51,424 nt of DNA, taken from the NCBI GenBank assembly GCA_023334545.1, contig JAADVB010000128.1, positions 1 through 51,424 of the forward strand, given 5' to 3'. The notes under the pieces are model-generated. The model had not been told where the DNA came from. It saw only the letters and a list, made by a program, of their open reading frames with translations, and searched no databases. Of this stretch, positions 12,401 through 21,917 are shown piece after piece. The first letter of the stretch is position 1, and every line of letters starts with the position of its first letter. Source of the DNA: Salisapilia sapeloensis. Taxonomy: Eukaryota; Oomycota; Peronosporomycetes; Peronosporales; Salisapiliaceae. Both the position numbers and the translations under genes were made by a program.

Positions 12401-13004
12401 AATGGATGAGATGGATGCAGCATTAGACAAACTGAAGGTATTGGATGCTGAGTTGGAAGCTGGAAGCGATTGTACTGCGCTGGTTCAGCATGCCAGAGAT
12501 ACAGTCATGCTACTTGCCAAGCGAACAGGCATCTGTCTGATCGGCAAAAGGGACGCAACGAAAGACGGAGAGGACGTAAGGTCCAAGGTGGAGATGGAAG
12601 AGTCTAGCACTGTCGTGGCTTACGTCAAGTCGATTTTGGGCGATGTACAAGACGGTGATGTCGCATCGAAAGGAATTGTGACACAAGTTACAGCTCTCGT
12701 GCAAGAGGTCGAAGGAAAGAATGAAAAGGCAGGGGTTACCAGTCAAGACAGTGGACGGACTCCACTTTGCAAACGCGTCCAACGAGAGGTTCGTGCAGTC
12801 GAGCCAATGGTGAAGCAAGTGGAAGTTAAAGCTCAAGCCCCAACGTCCAAGTCCCCAACAGATCTCTTCGCAGCTATCCGAAAGCGCCAAAGCAATGCTC
12901 TCACGCAAAAGGTCGAGGAGAAGAATGAGACGACTCAATCGTCAAAGACCAAGGCACCGATGGACCTGCTTGCCGCCATTCGTAAACGCCAAGAGACTTC
13001 GTAG
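9455..13004 (+). CDS. FYVE-type zinc finger, coiled-coil protein with C-terminal AAIRKRQ repeats
   Basis: Two exons (9455-10659 and 10718-13004; 58-nt GT-AG intron) give 1,163 aa. The first ~400 residues are polar and disordered; they contain three imperfect repeats around 'IVLFDxSxLD', 'IMLFDESVLD' and 'VVLWDEAALD'. The FYVE-type finger lies just after the splice: CYVC...KKHTCRMCGQVICGRC...CRICTSC, eight zinc ligands, with KKHTCR replacing the R[RK]HHCR of canonical PI3P binders. Coiled coil spans roughly residues 545-680, followed by an alpha-helical region of unknown family. The C-terminus holds two copies of DL[FL]AAIRKRQ, at about 1105-1118 and 1148-1161. Binding to endosomal PI3P is possible but weakened by the altered motif. 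An additional first exon from 9283 is possible. It converges with the PDZ gene. Confidence 0.82.
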
Positions 13005-13134
13005 ATGAGCAGAAACGACTTGTATGTATCAAATGAGTTCAAAGGATAAACGCCAATACATTTGAGAAATAGTTCTGCCTATGGAACATCTAACAACGAG
13101 AGAAAAGAACCACCTCGGTCAATACGCTTCCGTC

Positions 13135-15258
13135 TTAATTACCATTTGCACCGTCTTTCGGCTGCAATCGGAAGCACATGTGCACCGGTTTCGGAAGCTC
13201 CTTGAGCATCCGCATTGTCTCTTTCAATCCAAGACCTTCCGTCGAGATGCCTCCGAAGGACACGAGCCAGTCACCGTCTTGCAATCGATCCAGGCCTTGG
13301 GAATAACCATGGCCAGTGAGGCGAGACACGACGATGCGCTTGTCTTTCTTGCGCTTAAACGTGATGCCGAGCGGACCTTCCGCCCAGTTCACGTACACTT
13401 CGGGTGGCGGTAGTTGCTTTGTAACACGCGCTTGGTTGTGCAGCTTTGGTACAAGCTGACCAGAGGCGTCGATGCTGTCGTAGTCACTGAATTCAGAATT
13501 GGCATTGGATTGAATCGACATCAAGACACTGTTTGCCTTTTGCATGGCGACGTTCTGCGCTCGGTTCCGCTCTCGTTCTTCCTCAATGTACTTTTTCCGC
13601 AGCAGTTCAATCTTGCTGCCTTCCTTGTTCGTGTCAGGGTACGGCGGCGGTGGGCCTTCAATCGGCGGTCGCTCCCGTCCAGACATGGTGAAGACATCCA
13701 TGTAGCTCGGAGGGGGCGGCAGCTCCGTCACTGGCTTAATCTGGACCCTCCCATTCTCAATCTCGGACACTCGTGGCGGTAGATCCTCCTCTGCTTTCAC
13801 AACTTCATCGTACGATGGCGGAGGAGGAAGGTCCTCTTCGATCGGAGGCGACGGCTCTTCCAGTACTGTGTTACTGGTTATATTCGGCGGCGTCTTCCCT
13901 CCGCTCAACGGACGTGCAGGCTTATTTAAGGACTTGTCGCTTGAAGAACGAGCGTGGTGGAAATTACCGGACGTTGTGGCAGGCGCTTCCTTCCTCTGCG
14001 CTCGCAGTTGTCGAAAGTTGGGCACATGGTCATTCGTCACGGGGTCTGACCCCGCGTGGATCCGCGCGGGCTTCTCAAAGATGAGAATGACTGGTTTGCG
14101 GACCTTGCGGAGGTACTCGAAGGCTCCTTCAATGCCGAGCGTATCGACGTCTTTCCCTCCGATGCGAACAAAGACGTCTCCTGCTTCCAACTTGTCACTT
14201 AGAGGAGCAGACCCCTGTCCTGTAATCTTGGAGACGATGACTCTATGGTCCGTTCTGCGCTCGATGATCTGTATGCCGAGCAGCCCGTCCTTCCAGAGGA
14301 CAGAGTACTGGTTCGGACCGAGTTCAGGCTCCGCTTCGTCCAGGCGGAGCTTCCCGTGTCTCGCAGGGTCTCTCGTCGTACTGCTTGACGTAGTCCGCGT
14401 CGGCGGATCCGTCGGGTCGTTCGGATCGTGCCGTCGGAAACGCAAGTGGACGGGCTTTGCAGAGGTCTGCATGAGCTTGACGGTCTTCTTGAAGCCAATG
14501 TCAGCCGTCCGGTGACCGTTGATCGCGATGAGGACGTCATTGACCTGAATCTGCGCCACGGATGGACTCACTCCATTTCCTGTGACTGTCTTTACGAACG
14601 GCATGCCGTCCCTCTGTTTCACGCCGCACCCTAGAGGCCCTTCTGCCCATATCACGTCGTACTCATCTTCCGGAACGACGGGCATCGTAGGCACCGGTGC
14701 TTGTGACTGCTCTGTGACCAGGTCTTCTGGACTCAGTGGTCGAAAGACCAAGTGGATGGGGAACCTACCGCTCTTGAGTTGGCTCACGACCTCTTCAAAA
14801 GGCAGGCGAGTGACATCCTTCCTGTTCATCGAGACGAGGACGTCTCCGGCTCGAGCGTACTGGAGACCTTTTGCGTCCCCTTTCTTGTTGACGCGACGGA
14901 TGATCGGCACACCTGATGCGTTCTTGTGGAAGATGATGCCTAGCTGACCGTACTCCCACGTGATGGTGTAAAAGTCTTCGTCGTCTTCCGGCTCTTCCTC
15001 ATCCGGCACAGAGAGCGCTCGCGTGCGAGATTCGACGAGACTGCCGTCGATACTATCGTCTCTCAACAGACTGGATGCGTCCGACCGACGCAACGTCGAG
15101 TCCGATTGTCGGTTTCGACGCATGCTTTCGGAAAACTCTTCCGTATCTCGCCATCGATCACTGAGCTCGCTAAAGTCCGACTCTCGAATGTCGTCGGAGA
15201 GCATGTCGAGCTCCGAGTCGACATCCAGAGGAGCTCGGCTCGTGACTCCATGGGCCAT
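13135..15258 (-). CDS. Multi-PDZ scaffold protein with PPxY motifs
   Basis: A single-exon 707-aa protein. The first true ATG is at 15258; the frame extends 7 codons further only with a TTG. Four PDZ-like units begin with the same strand pattern (aromatic-x-[VI]-x-W-x-x-G-x-LG): residues about 97-174 (WEYGQLGIIF), 200-276 (WAEGPLGCGV), 318-396 (WKDGLLGIQI) and 621-698 (WAEGPLGITF). Each has a 'GDVLVS/NDVLIA/GDVFVR/GDWLVS' core and ends in 'P[IV]xLxF'. Between units 3 and 4 lies a proline-rich linker with two PPPPSY motifs and one PPPPY, which are classic ligands for WW domains such as those of Nedd4-type ubiquitin ligases, and a short coiled coil (about 550-585). The N-terminus is Ser/Asp/Arg-rich. 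Inferred role: a cytoplasmic or membrane-side scaffold. It shares its PDZ style with the PDZ+PH gene at 29246-31036. Confidence 0.85.
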   Translation of the reverse strand: MAHGVTSRAPLDVDSELDMLSDDIRESDFSELSDRWRDTEEFSESMRRNRQSDSTLRRSDASSLLRDDSIDGSLVESRTRALSVPDEEEPEDDEDFYTITWEYGQLGIIFHKNASGVPIIRRVNKKGDAKGLQYARAGDVLVSMNRKDVTRLPFEEVVSQLKSGRFPIHLVFRPLSPEDLVTEQSQAPVPTMPVVPEDEYDVIWAEGPLGCGVKQRDGMPFVKTVTGNGVSPSVAQIQVNDVLIAINGHRTADIGFKKTVKLMQTSAKPVHLRFRRHDPNDPTDPPTRTTSSSTTRDPARHGKLRLDEAEPELGPNQYSVLWKDGLLGIQIIERRTDHRVIVSKITGQGSAPLSDKLEAGDVFVRIGGKDVDTLGIEGAFEYLRKVRKPVILIFEKPARIHAGSDPVTNDHVPNFRQLRAQRKEAPATTSGNFHHARSSSDKSLNKPARPLSGGKTPPNITSNTVLEEPSPPIEEDLPPPPSYDEVVKAEEDLPPRVSEIENGRVQIKPVTELPPPPSYMDVFTMSGRERPPIEGPPPPYPDTNKEGSKIELLRKKYIEEERERNRAQNVAMQKANSVLMSIQSNANSEFSDYDSIDASGQLVPKLHNQARVTKQLPPPEVYVNWAEGPLGITFKRKKDKRIVVSRLTGHGYSQGLDRLQDGDWLVSFGGISTEGLGLKETMRMLKELPKPVHMCFRLQPKDGANGN

Positions 15259-15428
15259 TGGGCTTGGTAGAATGTACAATACACCGTGCGTAGGCTCTCG
15301 CCCTCGTCTCCCGTGGCTAATGCAGACGATATAGTAGAATACCGAGGTGAGTCACGTGTGTCGATGTGTCAAAGTTCTCTTGACTTGAATAAGTCTTTTA
15401 GAACAAATGCGACTGTCTTGCCACACGG

Positions 15429-17228
15429 ATGAAAAAGAAAAGAGAAGGAACTTCGGAAGAAAGACCGACGATGGCGCAGGAGACGCCAGCGAAGCCGCCT
15501 GCGCCCCGAGGAAGGTTTTCCACGCCTAATGTGAGTCTAGCTGACGGTGTAACTTTGCCGAATAAGAAGAAGGGAGGAGCGAAAGGAGCGTTGGAGCTAG
15601 CGATGTTGGCGGCGGACGTGCCATCGGATAAGCCGCCTGCGACACCAGTGAACAAGGCTGGTGGGAGGAAAAGAAGAGCAGTAGAACCGACGGGTGCAAG
15701 TCGAGTAGTCAAGTCTGTACTGGAATTTGCAGAGTCTGTAAAGAAGCAGAAGCGGGATAGACTGAGTGTATCACCGATCCAAGAGCCCACGACGCCTCGG
15801 TTGTCGTCACCGGAAGAGGACGAGGACCTCCGGTCCATCCAAAAGACACTGTTCACACCCAAGAGCGACCGCAAGTCTAAAAAGAGAAAGCCGAGGGCAG
15901 ATAGCAATGTAGTTAAGAAGCTTTCGTTTGTGAGTGACATCAAGTCCGAATCTACTCCGTCCAAGATCCTCCTGCAGGACTGGTGTGTCGTGTGGCCACC
16001 AGTCGTAGAAGCCGATATGACCATGTCTATTGGCAAAGTCCAGCCACAGTTAGATATACGAGGAATGGTGGATGGAAAGGAACAAGTGTATCGAGTAGCG
16101 AGGCGGAAGACGCATTCGACCTTTGAGTCTGTCGGTAGCGTAGCAGTAGAGCTGGACGATGGGATGTCGACGGTTAAGGCGGAGGAGGGACAGGTGCCGT
16201 CACAAGTGCAGGAGCTGATGCAGGATGGACTGCCGCAGCGAGTGTTGAAAAAGTTTAAAGCGATTGTAAACGAGTTAGATGCAGGTGTACGTCGCGATGT
16301 AAAGGAAGTGGAGCCAGAGGCAGAACCAGAGCCAAAGACTCCACTTAAAGAGATGACAGAGATGAAGCGAACGAAGAGCGGTCGAGTCGTGTCGCCTGTG
16401 CTGGATTGGTGGCGTGGCGAACGCAACGTTACGACGGTGGCTGGCGTGAAGAAGCATGAAGGGTCTCCCTCTCAGCTGGACAAGTCAGCTCCACATACCA
16501 AGAAGCGTATTATTCGGACGCTTCCGAAGAAACCTGTGAAGAAGGAACCGAAAAAGGAACCGAAAAAAGAGGACATCAGTTGGAGTCAAGAGCAACTGCA
16601 GGCGCTAGCAATAGCACAGCGCAACGTCCGAACGACTGGTAACTACTGGGCGAATGTGGCGAAGAGAGTGGCTGGGAAGACGGCGAACGAGTGCCGACTG
16701 AAGAGCTTGGAGGCGTTTGATGATGCGGCGACCAAGAAGAAGAAGGTGGGGAGAAAAATGAAAGTGGAGATGGACGACAAGGTGCCCAGAGCTGGTACGA
16801 ACAAGTTTAAGAAGCAAGTGCGTCGGTTTGTCCAAGAGTACGAGAAGCTGCATGCGGATGATGCGTTCGAGAACAGTGCTCAGGTGGCTCCAGACTTGGC
16901 GAAAGAGCTGGACGAGCTGGAGGCGCCAGGGACAATGGAGGTCATGCCGAGCCCGGAGAAAGTTGGTGTCGACTTCCTAGAGCCAATAAGCGCGAGTAAG
17001 CGAGATGCTGTCGATGCGTATGTTCGACAGCTAAAAAGAGGGAAGAGCCAGCTCATCAGTCCAGAGAAGATGGCTGCCAAGTCCAAAAAGCCAAAGCATA
17101 ATGTTCAGATGGAAGAGGAAAGTGGTGGGCGAGTGCTTAAAGCCGAGCAGAGTCCTGGGGGTACCACACGCGTGCGAGTGCAGAGAAGTGAATGGAGTGA
17201 CGAAGATGAAAGCAGTGATAGTGACTAG
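15429..17228 (+). CDS. KNL2: KNL2/M18BP1-like centromere protein (SANTA, CENP-C-like motif, Myb/SANT)
   Basis: A single-exon 599-aa basic protein. Three modules appear in the order known from vertebrate and plant KNL2/M18BP1. First, a SANTA-like domain at about 181-283, starting LQDWCVVWPP, with a central RG-x-V and ending in a 'GLPQRVLKKFKAIV' helix. Second, a CENP-C-type motif at about 312-333, MKRTKSGRVVSPVLDWWRGERN, matching the R-x-S-x-R-x4-P-x3-W-W-x-G-E-R pattern. Third, a Myb/SANT domain at about 384-430 (ISWSQEQLQALAIA...NYWANVAKRVAGKT...CRLKS). KNL2/M18BP1 directs deposition of centromeric histone CENP-A, and the CENP-C-type motif of some members binds the CENP-A nucleosome. The assignment rests on this domain order; the SANTA part alone is divergent. 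Lys/Pro-rich linkers (KKEPKKEPKKE) separate the modules. It diverges from the PDZ gene over 170 bp and converges with the ankyrin gene over 22 bp. Confidence 0.8.
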   Translation: MKKKREGTSEERPTMAQETPAKPPAPRGRFSTPNVSLADGVTLPNKKKGGAKGALELAMLAADVPSDKPPATPVNKAGGRKRRAVEPTGASRVVKSVLEFAESVKKQKRDRLSVSPIQEPTTPRLSSPEEDEDLRSIQKTLFTPKSDRKSKKRKPRADSNVVKKLSFVSDIKSESTPSKILLQDWCVVWPPVVEADMTMSIGKVQPQLDIRGMVDGKEQVYRVARRKTHSTFESVGSVAVELDDGMSTVKAEEGQVPSQVQELMQDGLPQRVLKKFKAIVNELDAGVRRDVKEVEPEAEPEPKTPLKEMTEMKRTKSGRVVSPVLDWWRGERNVTTVAGVKKHEGSPSQLDKSAPHTKKRIIRTLPKKPVKKEPKKEPKKEDISWSQEQLQALAIAQRNVRTTGNYWANVAKRVAGKTANECRLKSLEAFDDAATKKKKVGRKMKVEMDDKVPRAGTNKFKKQVRRFVQEYEKLHADDAFENSAQVAPDLAKELDELEAPGTMEVMPSPEKVGVDFLEPISASKRDAVDAYVRQLKRGKSQLISPEKMAAKSKKPKHNVQMEEESGGRVLKAEQSPGGTTRVRVQRSEWSDEDESSDSD

Positions 17229-17250
17229 GTTGTATATTTATAATAGTAGA

Positions 17251-19038
17251 TCAACTTTGCTTTTGAACGAGGTATTTGTGCACGGCACGGAAACCGGACG
17301 AAAGAGCTGCTTGCATGGCGAGGCCGGACGTATCCGTTAGTCCCACGTGCTCATAGAGGTAGACTACGACGTCTAGATAACCGTTTCGAGACGCTTTCTC
17401 AAGCGCTCGAACGCTGCATCTTTCTGTACGGTGCTCATACAGGTAGGAGACTACGTCTAGATGTCCATTTTTACAAGCATCGTCGATCGCGAGGGTGGTA
17501 CATCCTTCTGTGCGATTTGCATCTAAGAACATGGCGATGTCGAGATGTCCATGTGCAGCAGCACCGTCCATTGCCTTCGAGGACGCACTATATCCTTGTT
17601 CATGGAGGTACTGCACGACGGTGTAGTGTCCATGCGAAGCAGCCATGTCCATTGCTTCTGTACTCCCGCCTTCTAAACGGTGCTCATGGAGCCACTTGAC
17701 AATGTCCAAGTGTCCATGCGCAGCAGCAGCGTCTAGGACAGACGCATGAAAGCGATTAGATTCGTCACTTGAAAGCTTTTGGATAGATGCCAAGTCACCA
17801 CTACGTGCCAGGGCACGGATGGCAAACTCATTGTACGAGCACCGTAGATTCTGCATGCTCCATTGGACGACTTGAGCCTTAGTGCAGCTACCGATGATCT
17901 GCTGGAAGACGCGGATGCGTGTGAGAGGAGAACGGACGTGAAACCATTGGATGATGTGCGTATGCCCAGACGACAGCGCTTCGAGTAGTAGAGACCCAGC
18001 GCGTTCATTGAATGGATCGTGGAGGTCACCTAGCATATTGTGATCGGACTGAAGGTACTCCAAAATGTGCAAGTGACCGTAGACGACGGATTCATGTGCT
18101 ATCGGATGGAGGGAATTGAAGGAATGAGGGTACTTTTGAAGCAGCCACTTTAAAATATCCAAGTGGCCGTGACGAGAAGCCACAACTGCAGCTCCTACAG
18201 CTCTACCTTCACAATGTGCGTGGTATAACCAGCGAACCATGTGGAGATTTCCACTGGCGGCAGCTGAAGGCAAACAGTCTCGATACGAGATCGGTTCGTC
18301 CAAGTACTCTTTCTGTTTCTTGTCTAGCCAAAGAAGTGTTTGCAGACTACCACTTTTGCAGCAAGAGCGGGAGAGAGCTGGAAGATCGATCGTGCTGAAC
18401 CACGTCGACTCTGTCTGTAAGGACTCGATGTATTCCATAACGTGGACATGCCCATTAGATGCTGCCTTGGTCATCGCGGCGGAAATGTTGTATCCTCCGA
18501 TGGAATGGCCGTAAAGCCACTTGACAGTATGCAAATCACCGCTTTCACAGGCACTCTCAAAGGCAGAGTTGGAATCAGCTATTCGTTCTTGCTGGCCAAA
18601 GTAGATCCACTCAAGGACGTTTAGACAGCCATGATGCGATGCAGCATTGATGCATTCGTGTGTTAGAGCTGTAGGTCGTTTGCTGAATAGATACTGCAGA
18701 GATGGAAGGTGACCGACGGACGCTGCTGTGTTGAGTGCGTCTCGAGGAATGCAGCGATCCGGATGCAGCTGTACAATGCATTTAAGCAAATCAAGGTTTT
18801 CTGCCGCTATGGCAGTGCCAAGTGCCTCTCGCCAGTCATTGTAGCCCACATGCTCATGGGCCTGCAGCATCCATCTCTTCATGAGACGCAAAGAATTGTG
18901 CCGGACTGCTTGGTGGAAGCGGAGTAGACTGCTAGCATCCAGAAACTGACTGACGAGGTTCTCCACATCCCGGTCTACACTTTTATCATGGACTACGACT
19001 GCGACAGACGTAAGTGCAGGTACAAAAGTCGACTCCAT
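17251..19038 (-). CDS. Ankyrin-repeat protein
   Basis: A single-exon 595-aa protein built almost entirely from divergent ankyrin repeats. At least a dozen units fit a pattern like 'A[AS]xxGHLDIVKWLHEHRxEG', clearest in the C-terminal third (GHLDIVKWLHEHR, GHYTVVQYLHEQ, GHLDIAMFLDANR, GHLDVVSYLYEHR, GYLDVVVYLYEH). The first ~75 residues are helical (VSQFLDASSLLRFHQAV...) and resemble the F-box-like start seen in many oomycete ankyrin proteins, though this is weak. There is no signal peptide or membrane segment. The family is highly expanded in oomycetes, and function is usually unknown beyond protein binding. The ATG at 19038 is the first in frame. The stop is 22 bp from that of the KNL2-like gene. 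Confidence 0.9.
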   Translation of the reverse strand: MESTFVPALTSVAVVVHDKSVDRDVENLVSQFLDASSLLRFHQAVRHNSLRLMKRWMLQAHEHVGYNDWREALGTAIAAENLDLLKCIVQLHPDRCIPRDALNTAASVGHLPSLQYLFSKRPTALTHECINAASHHGCLNVLEWIYFGQQERIADSNSAFESACESGDLHTVKWLYGHSIGGYNISAAMTKAASNGHVHVMEYIESLQTESTWFSTIDLPALSRSCCKSGSLQTLLWLDKKQKEYLDEPISYRDCLPSAAASGNLHMVRWLYHAHCEGRAVGAAVVASRHGHLDILKWLLQKYPHSFNSLHPIAHESVVYGHLHILEYLQSDHNMLGDLHDPFNERAGSLLLEALSSGHTHIIQWFHVRSPLTRIRVFQQIIGSCTKAQVVQWSMQNLRCSYNEFAIRALARSGDLASIQKLSSDESNRFHASVLDAAAAHGHLDIVKWLHEHRLEGGSTEAMDMAASHGHYTVVQYLHEQGYSASSKAMDGAAAHGHLDIAMFLDANRTEGCTTLAIDDACKNGHLDVVSYLYEHRTERCSVRALEKASRNGYLDVVVYLYEHVGLTDTSGLAMQAALSSGFRAVHKYLVQKQS

Positions 19039-19209
19039 CTATTTCAAGTAGCAGGTACTAGATTCCTCTGCGAAGCTCTGGTAGACGAATGAGCCTTTCG
19101 CTGGTTGACGCATCGGAATGTCACCAAATAGCTCGATGCTAATTTGCATCCCATGATTTCGCAATCAACGTATCCTTGAAGACATGCACTCGGCACATCA
19201 TTCTTGATC

Positions 19210-20209
19210 ATGCTCGACCTAAGAGAGACTACCTCCGGCGTGGTCGGCGCCACCTTTTGCGTCTACTCTGGTCTGCCGTTCGATGTCATCAAGGTGCGAC
19301 TGCAGACGCAGAGCTCTATTAACCCATACTACAATGGCGTGCTGGACGCCGCTCGGAAAATTGCTGGTGAGGAGGGCGTCCGGGCGCTGTGGAAGGGCGC
19401 AGTGCCGGCACTCTCGAGCTCTATGATTGAAAACTCTGTGCTCTTCAGTGCAAATGGCATCGTGAAGCGTTTCTGGGTCGCCTCCTTCCTGCGCAACGAC
19501 AGCAACAACTTGTCGACACTCGATGAAGCCTTAATTGGCAGTGCCGCCGGCATCTTCTCCGCAACCGTACATTATCTTCTAAAGGTCTACAGTGCAAGTA
19601 CTAAATGGTAAATGGTCTGTAGGCAATCACGCCTGCAGAAGTAGTCAAGTGCCGTCTCCAGTTCCAACGCAGCCAAATCGGCAAAGGGGGTGGGATCACG
19701 TAATTGTACATTTAGGTGACCGCCATCCTAATGCAAAAGTAGAGTTCCACGGACCAATCGACTGCGTGCAAAAGGTCTTCAGGCAAGAAGGCACTAGAGG
19801 TCTCTTCCGAGGCTACAGCGCCCTGTTGCTCCGCGACGTTCCGTTCAACTTTTTCTTCTTCGGTTGCTACGAGTTCTACACTTCGACCCTAATGCGTCTA
19901 CTCGATCGGTCGTCCCGAAATGAGCTCCATCCTGGTCACATCCTCTTTTGCGGTGGACTGTCAGGCGCCACTGGCTGGAGCCTCATGTTCCCAGTCGACG
20001 TGCTCAAGTCCCAGATGCAAACGGCGGCGCTCAAGGCAGGAGCTAGCACCTCCCTTCGCGGTACACTGAAGCATGTCGTGCAAACGCACGGCGTCCGAGG
20101 CTTGTACCAGGGCTGGTCTGCGGCAGTGCTGCGTGCCTTCCCCGCAAACGGAGCGCTCTTCCTCGGGGTAGAGATGACCCACCGCTTCTTCCGAGCCACG
20201 GGCTTGTAA
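19210..20209 (+). CDS. Mitochondrial carrier, ornithine/basic amino acid transporter type
   Basis: Three exons (19210-19566, 19623-19689, 19716-20209) give 305 aa. The second exon is only 67 nt. All three mitochondrial carrier signatures are present: PFDVIKVRLQ, TPAEVVKCRLQ (created by joining exons 1 and 2) and FPVDVLKSQMQ, each followed by the [DE]-G-x2 matching helix (EEGVRALWKG, QEGTRGLFRG, HGVRGLYQG). The second signature, [TC]P-x-E-[LV]VKCRLQ, is typical of the ornithine/citrulline and plant basic-amino-acid carriers (SLC25A15/BAC group), so transport of ornithine, arginine or lysine across the inner mitochondrial membrane is the best guess. The substrate is not proven. The start is taken at the ATG at 19210; codons further upstream are non-ATG. 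It converges on the RCC1 gene with 32 bp between stops. Confidence 0.9.
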
Positions 20210-20241
20210 CAAATCGATCGTTCAGTTTGGAATGGAAACGT

Positions 20242-21917
20242 TTATTGTTTAAAAGCGAGGATGGCGCTATGCTGTCCGCCGGCATCGATCGCCAGGATCT
20301 GAGCGTCCCCGAACTGCGTATTCGTCCACTCGAGCTCCCTCGGCTTGGTCTCGTCCTTTTCCTCGCCATTTCCAAGCGCCAGCATATCCCCGTACCCCCA
20401 TGCAAAGACCTTGTCCTTATCCGAAAGTGCAATCGTATGGTTCGATCCGGCGGACACCATCTTTATCGGCGCATCCGTCGGGAACGTGACTTTGTGCGGC
20501 TTGTCTCGGAAGTCGCCTGTTTCGCACACCTCAAGCATACCGAGCTGCCCCGAGTCGCCTCTACCGAACGTATAGACGTCTCCTTTCAACGTCATGATGA
20601 CAGAGTGGTGCGTTCCTCCACTTACAAGAGATACGTTTTCATCGACTAGTGTGTCCACGAGCTGAAGCTCCTGGCAGTTATCTCTGCTGCCGATACCCAA
20701 TTGACCATAATTGTTCAGACCACACGTGTACAAGTATCCGTTCTTGCTGGTGGAGAAGAGCGAGTGGTAGGAGCCACACGAGATGGACTTGATGGACGGC
20801 AGGGGAGACGAGCCGAGCGTCACTTTGGCTGGAGTCAGGTGCTCCTTGTGCACCATGGACGTGTTGTACTCTCCGGACTCATCCTTGAAGTCCATGGTCG
20901 TCGCACGACCCATTTGACCCATCTCGTTCAGTCCCCACGAGTAGACGCTACCGTCGTGCGTTCGGGCGAGGTTGAAGACCGATCCGCAACGCACTTCGGC
21001 AACGTTAGACAGCGACTTGATCTGGTACGGACGCGTCTGTACATCTTCGTATGAGCACTAGGAACCATACGAGACGAAAAGGTAGAGACGTACCTGCTTC
21101 TGCTTAAAGGAGGACGCCGGCGAGTCCGAGTCACACCATGGCTTGCCCTCTTTGTCTTTGTAGCTGCCCCACGTGAACACTTTCCCAGCGGCCGTGAGCA
21201 CAGCTGTGTGGCAATCTCCACCGACCGCCTAGTTCGCATGACGACATGAGATAAGGATTTTGATTGTATAAAGCAAGAAAATGTACTTGAATGGCCCAAT
21301 GTTGATCCGGACCGAAGCCTTCGACCTTAGCTGGCATGTTCTCATCGCCGTCTCGACCTAGAGCGCCGTCGTCGTTGCAGCCCCAGGAGTAGACTTCGCC
21401 ATAGTAGGTGATGGCGATCGAGTGGAGACCACCGCACGAGAGCTGGATGATAGGAATTTTAGATAAAGCAGAGATGATGCGAGGGTACTTGACAATCATA
21501 TCGTCGTCTGTTTCTACACCATGGCCTAGCTGTCCACAGTCGCCGTTGCCGAACGTCATGGCCTAGTAAGAGTGTTTACATGGTCAATGCACGCCAAAGG
21601 GTACAAGTCAGAGAGGTACATACCGTGCCATATTGATCACCGAACTTGGACATGATCTCACGTGCATAGCGAATGTACTCGCGGGCGTTTTCACACCAGT
21701 CGCCATGGCGGTTTTGATCCCATTGCGATTGCAGAGCGTCCGAAAAGGTGGTGTTGAGCTTTTGCAGGTGCTGAGCGCGTCGCGAGTCGATCTGGCGACG
21801 ACGAAGCTCCGCGTCAGAAGCTCTGGTCATGCCCAGCTCGACATGGGTGTTTCCATTCGCATTCTGAGCCTCGAAGTCCTGCTTGGAGACGCCAGTATCC
21901 TCTCGTCCGCGCTTCAT
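20242..21917 (-). CDS. RCC1-repeat (beta-propeller) protein
   Basis: Four exons (21624-21917, 21287-21562, 21094-21228, 20242-21036; 1500 nt) give 499 aa, all junctions GT-AG. After a ~75-aa helical N-terminal extension (RRRQIDSRRAQHLQKL...), repeats of the RCC1 type cover the rest: FGNGDCGQLGHG, SWGCNDDGALGRDG, TWGSYKDKEGKPW, SWGLNEMGQMGRA, TCGLNNYGQLGIG, TFGRGDSGQLGM, AWGYGDMLALGNG, each with a preceding 'GG-x-H-[ST]' loop. About seven blades are visible, enough for a closed propeller. Family members include the Ran exchange factor RCC1. The dipeptide patterns and the clear 'SYKDKEGKPWCDS' loop resemble that factor (the human loop is also FRDNNG-like), so a Ran-GEF function is possible but not established. 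It has no signal peptide. The acceptor of the last exon is the least certain junction. Confidence 0.88.

Noticed and set aside
15398-16426. 342-aa minus-strand open frame
   Set aside because: Exact antisense of the KNL2-like gene; Ser/Thr-rich shadow translation with no domain.
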